NCBI RefSeq assembly: GCF_037975245.1 | Contig: NC_092579.1 | Span: forward strand, 27,205,666 to 27,269,665 | DNA length: 64,000 bases | Reading direction: 5' to 3' | Source of the DNA: Apostichopus japonicus | Taxonomy: Eukaryota > Echinodermata > Holothuroidea > Aspidochirotida > Stichopodidae | Shown here: positions 46,455-59,700 of the stretch, one piece after another | Position numbering within the stretch: position 1 is the first letter of the stretch | Layout: every line of letters begins with the position of its first letter | Position numbers and translations under genes: made by a program | Notes under the pieces: generated by a model | Seen by the model: the letters and a program-made list of their open reading frames with translations, nothing else | Database searches by the model: none | Told to the model about the DNA's origin: nothing

Positions 46455-47519
46455 TCATCCCTAACATACAGTTACCTATAGGTGCATTCTCTAACATACA
46501 GTAACGTATGGCTGCATCCCAAACATACAGTAACGTATGGCTGCATCCCTAACATACAGTAACGTATGGCTGCATCCCAAACATGTAGTAACATATGGCT
46601 GCATCGCAAACAAACAGTAACGTATGGCTGCATCCCAAACATACAGTAAAAGTATGGCTGCATCCCAAACATACAGTAACATATGGCTGCATCCCAAACA
46701 TGCAGTAACATATGGCTGCATCTCTAACATACAGTAACGTATGGATGCATCCCTAACATACAGTAACATATGGCTGCATCCCAAACATACAGTAATGTAT
46801 GGCTGCATCTCTAACATACAGTAACGTATGGATGCATCCCTAACATACAGTAACATATGGCTGCATCCCAAACATGCAGTAACATATGGCTGCATCTCTA
46901 ACATACAGTAACGTATGGCTGCATCTCTAACATACAGTAACGTATGGCTGCATCCCTAACATACAGTAACATATGGCTGCATCCCAAACATACAGTAATG
47001 TATGGCTGCATCTCTAACATACAGTAACGTATGGATGCATCCCTAACATACAGTAACATATGGCTGCATCCCAAACATGCAGTAACATATGGCTGCATCT
47101 CTAACATACAGTAACGTATGGCTGCATCTCTAACATACAGTAACATATGGCTGCATCCCAAACATGCAGTAACATATGGCTGCATCTCTAACATACAGTA
47201 ACGTATGGCTGCATCCCTAACATACAGTAACATATGGCTGCATCCCAAACATACAGTAATGTATGGCTGCATCTCTAACATACAGTAACGTATGGATGCA
47301 TCCCTAAGATACAGTAACATATGGCTGCATCCCAAACATGCAGTAACATATGGCTGCATCTCTAACATACAGTAACGTATGGCTGCATCCCTAACATACA
47401 GTAACATATGGCTGCATCCCAAACATGCAGTAACATATGGCTGCATCCCAAACATGCAGTAACATATGGCTGCATCCCAAAGATACAGCAACGTATGGCT
47501 GCATTCCAAACAAACAGTT
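46455..47519. repeat. 29-bp satellite, about 36 units
   Basis: The unit is AACATACAGTAACGTATGGC followed by TGCATCCCT. Variants (CATCTCT, CATCCCA, CATGCAG, ATGGATG) recur in a loose higher-order order. It lies downstream of SDK on its antisense strand. All minus-strand frames stay open for long stretches (for example 47509-46898) because 29 is not a multiple of three and the unit has no stop in the three phases; this does not make it a gene. Confidence 0.93.
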
Positions 47520-50513
47520 AAGTATTTTTAGGTCCTGAAAAATTGATTATTGACCCATTTAACTTACGGTGCCAAGACAAATTACTGACGATAACAGAAA
47601 TGTCAACAAACACAAAAATGATTTTCGATGTAACAATATGAGTGGCCAATTTAACAATATTTTGTATTACAAAAAAGAAGTAAAAAAAAAAACCCCTAAA
47701 TTTGATGAAAATGTTCTTTAACACAAGAACTAAAAATACAAAAAGTGCATCCATCTCGCGAACATTATAAAGAGATCCAAAAAGAATCGTCCTGCACTGA
47801 TACCAAATCGACTCCTTGCCAGGACTTAAATGGCACATGATGATTTTAAACGTATTGCTGCTGCATCTCAAACATACATTTATAGCATTTAACAATTGCA
47901 AGCATAGTTTTTTTCATTTCTTGTTTGGATGAATACCAACATCTTTTTACATTATTTACAGATCTTTTTCAAAGTTATACAACATTGCACCATACACATT
48001 TTTTTGATATTTTTGTTTAAAATTTGTATTTAAGTTTGTAACACCCCTTCCAAGTTTGACTACGTTCATACACTTTATCAAGTCTTGACAATTACTACTC
48101 CCTCACCACTGTTTTTAAAAGCACTCTTTTACAATATTAATTCTAACTCTCTATTTATGACACTAAAATAGTCTGGTATAAAAAAGGCACATAATATGAA
48201 ACTTGGTTGGAATAGACAAAATACACAAAATATTTCAGTCAAAGATGACAGTGTTGCAATATTATTTAGGATTGTTTTGTACCCCAACTGGAATAGCTCT
48301 CTTCTTCAATGTTAAACGTTCACTTTTAAAAAGTGAAAATAATTTTTTAATATTCCACAATTTCGCATCGGGTGATTGACACCATGGTAAACATCGAATA
48401 GCAGAGTGCTAACAGACAGCAATAACACCAGACCTCTGAAACTGCAAAAAAGGATTCATATTTATTTTATACTGATATTAAACTGATAGATACGTTTGAA
48501 AAGGAAATTTGTCAAAAACGTTGTGTGAGTTAAATCACAGTGCGCTGCCCAGACGATAAGGCTATATAATATGTACACAATTGTTAATACATGGGAATTA
48601 ATATTATTGAAACCTTGAAAAAGCCGAGGAAAAAACCGACAAGATGATGTAATGGGGAATAACTTTCCAGTATCACAGCAAAATGCTGGAAATCAATTTC
48701 ATAATTTATGTCTTTGAAAAAGAGCAAAACAACTATGGCTGGAACGAGAGTTATTCCTTTACATCATATTTATTAAAATTGTTTGAGGTTCTGGTATTTG
48801 CAGACAGAACATTTACTGATTGAGAGAAATATGTCTGTATTAATTTTTGTTAATTCTTTACGATGCTGCAATCGAATCACTCATATAAAATAGAGCAGGT
48901 ATTATTGCCATATAAAATCCCACAGACGCTAAACACGCTTTCGTGTTCATAGATTCTCACAATGAGTATAATTTACAAGTAAAGAGCCTTGAAAGGGAAA
49001 ATCGGAAATAGGATTTCGAAAGGGTTAAGCATAATTTCAACCAGTTAATAAGACAAGGATTTGACTGAATATTAAAACCCAGTTTTGTAATAATGAAGAA
49101 AGAAAAAGAAACCCTCGCTATTATGTCACATTTGTTGCACCAGCCTGATGTTTTTTCTTAAAGTAAAATATTAAGGAAGAAACATTTCCAGCCTCAAAAG
49201 TTTTTAGAAATTGCCCCATAACAGCACTCCTTGCATTAACTGAAGAATCACAGCCATAACGATTCGCGGAAACAAATTCATGACGTTGCAATTTTTCTTA
49301 ACCTCGATGTTGGCCTTTTTACCACCCAACATTCACATGTTTATAACATGTTTAGATTTGTCTATACCAATCTTGAAAATTAAAGTTTACTTTAAGAAAA
49401 AAAATTTGAAAAAAAAATTTGGACCCTGCAAAGGAGAAGAGAAAAGAAAACCCTTTTTAAAACTTTAAATAATTTTTATATGATGATAATTATTTTGTAA
49501 CCCTTATGTACACTTCCAATGATTATAAGCTAATAATGACAAATGCGTGAGAAAGTACGATAGCTTCTAAACCTCACAAATCTGCTATTTCGGTTCATTT
49601 TAAACATACATAGACGGTCTCTTCTATTGCAGCCATTCCATATAAGTTTCTTAAGGTAAGTTAAAAATTGCATCAGAAACTCTTTCACCATATTCCCCCC
49701 CCCGTCCCCCGAATCACCACCTCATTCCACGCTAGACTTGTACGAGTGTCTCCATCAGAAACCACTTTGATGGCATTTAGATAGAACATTGACTTAAATA
49801 CTTGAGGCCTCTTATTTCATCATGTAACAAATTTGTGACTCAACCGGTCAAATGGTAAAAACAAAACAGCTAAGCTTAAAGTCCCCCCCACCACCCCCCT
49901 TCACAGTACCCTTTAATTGAATACCAAGGTCGTATAGTTCCTTACTATGCCACAGCAACCAAACTGCAACTATAAAACTATTTATTCTTATTCAGATACA
50001 AATCCCAATTTTTGCTTTTCTTGTCACTTTTCAAAAATGTGTAACGACCCACCACCTATGATGTAAGAATTGGCCAAACTTTGACCGAGTTGTCGTGAGC
50101 AAACTTTAAGACACCAAATTGTTCAGGATAACATTCAATCATTTCATTTAAAATTGATAACTAGGGGGGTTTGGTCCTTTCTCTTTGTGATCTAAAGGAC
50201 CAGTCTGTCTAGCACCTGCTCCATCACGATCAAGTTACGTCTGAAACGAGACGATGTCTCTCTTGGCCAGAGAGACGGTGTTCATGTTAACCTCAATCGA
50301 GGACAAATAAATTGCTTTCACTGGAAAGATTTGTACGGACCATTTCAGGACTCTCTTCATCTTGCTCTGTCTCCTTTCATCTCAAACTTTTCTCACCTCT
50401 TCTTCTTCCTCAAGCTAATCTATTATTTCAGAAGCAGAACAGACTCCCTGGATCCACGCTCATCTTTAAATCATCAAAGAGTTTTTTAGACGTTCCTAAC
50501 TTTTCGTCGGTCG
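47520..50513. other. SDK 3' flank or 3' UTR, no other gene seen
   Basis: AT-rich sequence. AATAAA words on the minus strand occur (for example TTTATT at 49981-49986), any of which could end the SDK transcript. No protein-coding signal recognised; a 127-codon minus frame at 47901-47518 looks like chance. Confidence 0.4.
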
Positions 50514-50744
50514 TTATACGAATGACGAGAATCCATGTATTGGGGTACGGGACCCGGCCTCCAATTGGGCCACGCCGTTATTGTACATAGTTACGCTATT
50601 GTGATCCGGTTCGCTGTCCGTGTAGCTGTAAGCCTGCGGCGCCGCCCTCTGTTGGCGCCAGTTCTGATTGGACGGAAGACTTGCATAATGGTTAACAAAA
50701 GTATCCATGGCTTCCTCCTTCATTTCAGCTTCACTCTCGCTTCC
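50514..50744 (-). other. SDK: SDK last coding exon with PDZ-binding terminus
   Basis: The exon begins after CTCGACAG with GSESEAEMKEEAMDTFVNHY and ends with RTPIHGFSSFV and TAA. The final six residues equal the PDZ ligand known from vertebrate sidekicks, which recruits MAGI scaffolds at synapses. The stretch between is polar and not conserved in my reading. Confidence 0.9.
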
Positions 50745-53700
50745 CTGTCGAGCAAAGGTGAATTAGAGTAGGTGAATTATTGATCAATTGAGAACAAAAC
50801 ATTATCGCCGCCTTCTTCACAAATAGGTTAATACTGCCTTGGTTTTCACGCAAGAACAGATTACGGCTTGTAAGTCCGAGTTCTAACCATGGCAAATGAC
50901 CCTCTTGTGCATGTGTGTGTAGTAGTTGGAAATTTTCTGATTCCACTGTCAAACATTGCACATGGCAATGAAACCAGCAAGAACGGGTTGATAGCCAGGC
51001 GTGGGCTGCTAGTCATGAATCATGTTTCAAAGCTAATGGTGAACCCTGCAGAATCCCTAATTACCAGATGTCTGGCGATTCACCCTAAACTGCACTCCAA
51101 TGCAGCACTGCACACTTTACTGCAGTGACATATAAACTGCAAACCACATGGGAACAAAACTCCACCCACTGCCCACCACAAACCGGTGGAGCAATGCACC
51201 CTCTGCTACCACCCTAATGCAGCAGCACTTCACACCATATTATTACTGCAAGGAGACACTGCATACAGTATGGCATTGAAACACCTTACATCATCTATAT
51301 TGGTAGGGCCAATGGCTAGCTAGCTGTCTTTCTTGGCTAACTATAAGACTACTTTATCCTCAACGGGACTCTGGACAAATGTTATATACAAAGCATTTCT
51401 TTCTCACCAGACCACGAAGGTGTAGCATGCTTACAGAGTTACTCACCACTGACTCTGCAAATCTATCTTTTAGGCTATATAAATCAACAAATTGACACTG
51501 TTCTGTCCTATATATTGATTACTCAAGGTTAATGAGCCTATTGTACTCACCACTGACTCTGCATATCTCTCTGTTAGGCTAGTTGTCTCTGCAGTATCTC
51601 TCTTGGTGACTGGCTCGTAATGTTTACTCTCTTCTTCTTCTGAATACTGCACAGACCCAGGGCTTGGTTTCGGAGGAGGCCTGTGATGGAAAAGCAGAGG
51701 TAAATTTAGTTCACATGTAAATCTTGATGAGTTTGAACTTTACCTTGTATTGGGAGGGCACTGCTAGCAACGGATTATAGAGCGACTATATAACAGCATC
51801 TACTAGGCCCATCACTAAGCCAGTCCCGACAGGGTGTGACCTAATTAGTCTGCAGTATGGTGACCAGAAGGATGAGGGGAGCTGCCATAACCCATTGTGC
51901 TATGGGCGTGGTTTAATATGCAAATATATAGGTAATGTTATGTCCGTAGGATAGATACTGCATATACATTTGTTCAGTCGAAAGCTGTCCTTCTTTATGT
52001 CTATTTGTTTAATACTGAAAATTGAGGGTCTTGAAATCAGAAGACTTGCTAAGCTGATACAAACTATTTGTGGGAAATTAGACATGGTATTACCCCAAGC
52101 AATCTTTAAAAATGTCAGATCAAAGTTTTTTTTAGAAAAGTGAAATTTCACAATACCTACAAAGCAAATTGCAACATTTCCGGTATGAAAATTGAATGGA
52201 ATTACACATTTACACTAATTTGGGACAGACGTTAGATTAACAATAGAGAGTAGAGCTTTCTTATGTTAAAGACAAAAGGATCAACAACTTGAACCGACAA
52301 ACACTGTCGAAGATGAGTGTGAGTTAATTACAACCCATGTACATCGTGACATACCAATATATACATATATATATAGGATAGATACATGGCCCAGTGTTGG
52401 TTAACAGAAGCAGCGAAGGAACACGTTAGTGATAGCACAAAAATGCCGCATATTAATATACAAAACAGGATCAGGTTAATTACAAACATCAAAGCTATTT
52501 TAAGTCATTTTATTGCACAGGATGGTTAAAGTCGTTAAATGTTTTTTATTGGAAGAATGGACACAATTATTGAGATCGAGACATTTGTTTGGCACACAGC
52601 AGCCTTTTGCTTAAATAAAGTAAGTTCCAGTGGATTTTAACACCTTTTTTACATCTATGGATTGTCTTGTATAGAACTGAATCAAATCTGTGAATTTAAA
52701 GTTGGTCTGATTTGAGAAATCCACGATGTGAATCACCGAGGGCAAAAAACCAGCATTTAAGAGAATCAGAAAGTCGACATACAGCCTAAGATTTAACATC
52801 CTTATGTGGTGTTAGTTTGACGACACCTACAGAATGCCTACACGCATTGCTACAGGAGGAAGGGGAAGGGATGAGGGAGTAGTAGATTAGGGGGACCACC
52901 TAACAAGATCACTTGTGAAACACATGACCTACTGCTCATCGTCAATGTGATGGAAATACGCCGGAAACTGGCAGTTGATATAAATAGGCCAATCTGGCCT
53001 GTGCCAGGAAAAGTGAAAAGAGATGGAAAGTGACTTCAGATGTGTTGAGTATATTATGTTTGGTTTTTTATGTTTATCGTCTTATTAGGGTGCACAGGCC
53101 TGTTATCAGGACCTCTTCTGTTGCCATGCTAGAAACATATACCATTTACTGTCAGAAATTGGTGACTACCACTTAGGGTAATCAGATCATGTAGTGTCTA
53201 CCATCACTGTCACCTAAAGTATCAAACTTTTCAAACCTTTTTTTACTTTGACCTTTCTTCGATTCCCAGCTCACGTTGCTTCTCAATCGTGAAGGATCCC
53301 TCCGCTGACACCAATGTTACAATGTTAAGTCTTGGTGTCAGCAGTGACAAACAATTTCAACACATCCACCCTCTTTCTTCCTTTTGCATAAGTCTCAATT
53401 TGCTACCTTATCTGATACTCCATTTGAACACAGCAAGTATAATATTCTCACTCCCCCCTACCCACCCCCACCCCTCCTGATCAAATTTGCATAAACAAAA
53501 TATCATAAAGTGGGACGAAAACAACTCGATATAAAAAGTGAAATAAACGCAAAATGGGTATAAACAAAATCAAAATTGTCAAGCTGACAAACTGAAATTG
53601 ATGATAGTGAAGTGCAAATTGACTATATGATTTCAAATGTGAAAAATTAAAAAAGAATGGAAACTGGATGAAATAAAATACTGGATGATAGATTCGTTCA

Positions 53701-56700
53701 AAGCGAGGAAATAAAAAATAAAATATGTAAATGATATTAAAAATGATTACTGGTACCCATGGATACCCATGCCGGAACATCAGCACAAAAGATGAAGATG
53801 ATGTAAGAATGAAAACAATCCCTTGGGGAAAAGCAAAATATTAAAAAACATGCCATGGCCCACAACTTTAGACAACATTCCAAACATGTATCACAATGAC
53901 TTGAACGGATGAGATATGTTCAGTTTGCTCAAAAGATCTTTGATTGAGGATTTAAAAAATGAAATTTATCGTTTTCATTTAAATGGCAGATTTTTTCAAA
54001 TTTGATCAAATATTTATCATCTTTTGGCACAGAATTTAGTAACGTAAATCTTTTACTGAGCAAAACTGAACAGCAATTAAACATGCCTTTACTGTATTGA
54101 CAAATTGCAGAGATAATTTTTTTTCTTTTTTTTGGTATTTCCAAAATGACACAAACAAAAGAGTACGTTTCATAACCCAATGAGGGAGGGGCAGAAATAC
54201 TGCAACAAGCATTCCTTGGACTTGGGTTCAAGCCAACACCAAATGAACCTACATGACAAAATGGGTCTCCATCCAGCCCGTGCTGCCCTGTGAGTATCTA
54301 ACCGAGGAAAAACAGCAAAGCAAAATGATGACCAATGGGTGGTGACATTAATGTAGGCTGCTGGACTTACTCCAAGTCACTGAACTTGCTATAAGTCTTT
54401 TGCCAAAGCCAAGAAGTTCTTAACGCACGGAATCCACAAAAAAAAGGCCAGGTTTTTAATTGGCAAGAATATGAGAGAATCTTACTTTGGAATTGATACC
54501 ATTTACATACATAGCTAGTTGTAAGGTTTTACTAGTGTTTCTTGTCATATGTATTCTCCCTAAAATAGTCAATAACAAAATCTTTGTACTTTCATCATGT
54601 GACATTGAGGATTAACCAAGCTTGATTGAGTCTCCTTAAATGTATCTCACCATCTTCAGAAAATATGATCAATTTTGATATCTGATGTGATATTCATTAA
54701 AATTCATCAGCCAAAAAAAAAAAAAAAAAGTAGAAAGGTAATAATATAATTTCTTCCATTTGATAATATTCTATCCTGTTGGCAAAATATCCATGAAAAA
54801 CCTGAGAAAACTTGTACAAAAACTAAACAAATAAATAAATAAATAAACATACACATAGGGTACAAAGATAATAGACTTTAGAAAGGACAAACTATAAAAA
54901 AATAAAGGGTGCTTCACATTCCAACAAAAATTGAGAGAAGTGCAAATCTTGAGAATCTGAACAATGGTATACAAAGGATCATGTTTCCCCAGTCGTACCT
55001 TAAGGTACACCATTCAAAGAAACGGTACCCATGTGCACCCCCTACTCCCCCCCCCTCTCAGCCCTTTCCATTCATTTACACATGAATTGCCTCATATATT
55101 CAGTTCAATGTTTGTATTTCATGTAGTAATTGACTATGTTGCCATTTAAAGGTATAATTTTTTTTTCTGCATTTGTACTTCTATTTTTTACTTTTCCTTA
55201 TTACCAGCATGTATTAGTTTCACATAGATAATCTTATATCCTTAGACAACGTCACAAGCCATTTTTTCCTTAAGCAGTTTTGCGGGACATTTATCTGCTT
55301 TTTCAGTCACAGTTCCAAAAATTTACATTTTATCCTCCTTCAAATTCCACTGAATTCACTAATCTATTTTTCAGCTGTTTCACTTATTGGCATAGTTTTT
55401 TTGCTTTTTACTGTAGTCTTAAAACTTCTGGGTAAAAAAAAAGAGAGATATATGGGTAGGGTTACCAAATATGTCGTGATATTTTTCCATTTTTGCAACT
55501 TTTTTTTAAGATATCACTGTTTCTGTGATATGCCAAAAAAAAACTAAATCACTTGACTGCTTTTGAAGCATGATATGTTTTACATCACACAAACATGATG
55601 AATGGCTGGAAAAACTTTACAAAAGAGGTTACATAGTTGGCAACAAATTAAACTGATGTTTATTAATAAATGAAGCTGCTATCTTGCAAAGTTTTTACTG
55701 TAATTTACATACCTGTAAGGGTATAACGTACCGATTTTTAACCTAAATTTATATGATACCCTATGTATGAGGTAAGCAAAGGCTGTGGTTTAACATGAGA
55801 CTGCCAGCCACCCAATTACTATAGCATCTATTCTTTCTGGTGTCCGATAAAACAAAACGGTTCACTCTACGAACCATCAAGACATTAGTGAGCTTAAGCA
55901 ACACTAGAGATCCACTTAAAGACCACTACAAGAAAGTTGACTACAGAGTAGGGGACGGGGGTGAGTGGGGGGGAGGGGATAGGTAAAGAAGGAACAACAG
56001 CACTTTGTTTGTATTTCTCATATTCTATTTGTTTTCTTGGGGGATTTAATTGATGCATTTCATTCCATTGAATGGTGAGCCTTTTGCTACTATCACAATC
56101 TGGAAAAGATACACATGGTCTTAACAACGGATAAGATCCTTCAAGCCTACCCGGACAAATTTATATAGCTGAAAGTTGTTGGAAATAACTTTAAGCCCGG
56201 GTCACATCTGCGCGATTCAACACGCGATTCAACTCGCAACTAAAATCACGCGAATCAGAAAAGTTGCTTCTGAGAAGTTGCGCTGAATAGGACATTGCTC
56301 TATTGCAAATCAACCCAAATCGACGGCGCAACTTTTATTGCGCAACAAGTTGATACCCGTGTCTAACTACGCGATTCAACCTTCAATTGTATTGCGAGTT
56401 GAATCGCGTGTTGAATCGCGCAGATGTGACCCGGGCTTTACGACTACAGGCCACCTTTTTTCCACCCCTTCCCCTTGTGTCCTATTGCATATGTATCACA
56501 ACTGACATTGAGATCATAGCAAATCTTGTGATGGAAATATGTTTTTTTGTCAAAATGAAAATGAATAAGTTTCTATAGCAATGAGCATGATTCTGAAGTA
56601 ATTGAGTAAAATGTTGTTAGAAGAAAGTTTTAATGGAGTGGTACACGCAACAAATACTACTGCCAAAGATATGCATTGATTTCTAGTATAGATTTGAATG

Positions 56701-59700
56701 CACTGTGATGAGGGATTAAGTATCTGATGCTAGAAAGTTTTTAGTTTGAAAACATCAAAAACTTTGATTACATTGTTAGAATTTTTGGTTTTGTCAACAA
56801 ATAGAGAATTTGCATTTGTAAATATTACAAAAAGGGCAAAAGTGCAAGTAACATGTATCTATTGTTTCTTGTGACAGATATGAAACAACAGAAAGTGTAC
56901 TGTAATCAGAAGTTTGATTTAGTTTTGGATGTACTTTTTCTTGAATCTTTTTACTACAACTTTCCAGTACACTTAAATATGTACAAAAGTGTGAATTAAT
57001 TGGCAGAAGTGGAAAGAGAAGATTCCTGCATATAAAAAGCAAAATGGAATGTGACCAATAGCAGATGCATGAAATCTGCTTGATACAAATGTCACATGCA
57101 TTATACTGCAGAAGCAACTTGACCGATGAGTGTACATTAGTATATACGTCAGCTGTTTTTGCCCAAGTAAAGAGTGAAAAAAAAAACGAATGGGTTTTTT
57201 GGTTTGGAAAGATAATGTTTTTACCAACCTTGTCAATTTCATCCTTTGAGTGAAGAAAAATTTTGTAGAGATGTTAAAAGCACATGTTTTTCAAACCATG
57301 TTAATAAGATCAATTTTTAATAGTAAAGCTGTTACAGAATGTTCAGAATGAAGCCTGCTTGTGAAATGTAATCCTGTTCCTATAAATGGGCGCAATCACT
57401 TAAAGTTCCAGAATATAAGACTGGGTAGTTCCAGTTGTGATATCTCAAACAAACATGTACGACATAACCCTCTTTACTGTCTACTGAAATCCCAAAATGT
57501 TTGCTGCATAATCAATGTAGAATCCCACTATTGACACCATTAATCAGCCTTCATAAAATAATCTAATAAAGCCTAGGACTATACCATTAAATAACCATTT
57601 CCATATCATTATATAATCCCAACATTAGAAGAATTTACATGCTAAAGGATAGCCTTTTTTGTTCCCTCCATATTAATTTACCTAAGAATCCCACTAATGA
57701 CACCATTTATTAGTTGTGTGAACCATCGTCATTACCACGAGCAAACTATGAATGAATGTTAATTTCTTCCAAGCTGTCATGAAAGGAGAGGTTGCAAAAG
57801 CTGGAAAAGGGAACTTGAGAGAGGATGAAGTAATGAGTGTCCAAATTTCTAACCATTTTCCAGAGTTTTGCAATGAAAGTCTCCATTCTATAATAAGGTT
57901 ATGTGTGAAGTTTGGCTGATGTATGGCTAGTGAGTTGTGACATGGTGACTTATCAGGCAGCTGAGCAAGACAGATTCAATTTGGGAATTCTTGTGACACT
58001 TTATAATAAACCAGTAATACAATAGATTCTTCTTCCCCAAAAAGGCCTAGTAGGATGAAGTGCCACAAGAGCACGAGGTGTAACCATAACAACAAACGGA
58101 AGTGAAGATGACAAGAAATGAATGTGCTTTGACATGAATCGAGATGTTGATGGAACCCCTGCTGCACCCCGCCCTACCCCACACCATCCGACTCCATCTA
58201 AGTAGCGACATGGGAAAATGAAAAAGCAGTGTAAACTGCACGACAAACAAGACAAGGTTTCCCATCCTGCTGGAAGTCCAATATTTATGAATAGCCGGTA
58301 AAAAAAAAAAATCTAATGAGCTAGTAATGAGGACACTTTGCAGAGAACACAGAAAGTTTCGAGAAGAAAAACATGAAACACTGCTTCTTTTTGTTATTCA
58401 CGTCACAGCAGTAGCGAGAGTGAGACAAATACTGCACAATCAGGAACATCACAACAGTGGCAAGAGGATGCAGGAATTTTCAAAACACATTTTCCTTCCA
58501 AGAGATGGGAAAGATGTAATTTCCTCAATAACAGGGAATCCCTCCCCTCCCCCCTTAAACTCTACTTATAACAATATTCTGGTAATGGTGCAATTGTGAT
58601 TCAGTTCCTTCTCAATCTATACTTTTTTCACAGCAGGCGTGCTCAAAAACAAAACCCACAACAAAACTATCCGCAAGATATTTAAAGAAAAACAGCAAAA
58701 ATGTTTAAAAACCAAAAAAAATTCTCCTCAACAAACTTGAAGAATGAACACCGAGACACAAACTGCATTTGACAATTGAGTATAAAATTTCAGCTGTCAG
58801 AGGTCAACAGAATCCAGCAGAAGTTGCCCTTAACACTAAATTCTAACTCTGAATCAAGAGGACTTTCTTCTTACCTTCTGTATGAGTTTGTGCTGGTGTA
58901 GTTTCCATTCCTCGGTCCCCTACGACCCCCCGTATTCATCTCTATGGGTGCAAAGTCGTTGTCGTCCTCCTGACTCGGCTGATGGACGTGGTTGATTCGC
59001 TTTTTCTTCTTCTCTGGTTTGATTTAAGAGAGGTGTAGAAGCAAAAAATCATGAGAAAGGGAGAAAAAAAGTTGCTAAATCATATAAACAGATGATGTCT
59101 GGACTAAAAAGGGGCAGGGAAGGGGTCCTGTACTGAAAAGAGGGTACTTTACGATATTAATATGAGCAGCACAGGGATGTGCTCAGGAATATTTGAGGGC
59201 CGGGCAGATTGGACAAATTTTGCACATGAAGTATGCTTAGGTGGTGCTATTTTTCCTATTCTGTGCCATGTATTCTCCCAGATTTTGGTTATGGTAAAAA
59301 TTGTTAAATTATCATCAAAAAAGTGCCGGGCGGAAATGTTTAAAATACTGTTTGTGCTGGGCGGCATTCAGAACTGCTGGGCGCAGCCACCCAGTGCCGC
59401 CCAGTATGAGCACATCCCTGGCAGCATGTTCAAAATTTACCTCCCCCCACGCTCAATTGCTTGGCCACCATTTCATTGGAGGTGGGGGGGGTGGGAAAGG
59501 AGGGAGCAAATATTGTAATAAAATGGACACTCTCAATTTTCAATAGAATTCCTCATAACCACCAACCTCCCTCCCTCCAGCCAAAAATTGTTTTTTTTTT
59601 TTAAGCCTGTATGTATAAAAGTTGTAAAATGATACATATTTCAAACAATTGATAAACTCAGTAAAATTTGGAATATCTGTGGGCCAAAATACCTTTATAA

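Noticed and set aside
46898-47509. 203-codon minus ORF with repeated CSHMLLYVRDA-like units
   Set aside because: It is a frame through the 29-bp satellite; openness follows from unit length and composition.
46455-47519. CRISPR-like array
   Set aside because: 29-bp repeats follow each other directly with no unique spacers, in a eukaryotic genome.
51441-51477. Alternative SDK microexon
   Set aside because: Spliced after the upstream exon in phase 0 it reads CCT AAA AGA TAG, a stop; no in-frame use found.
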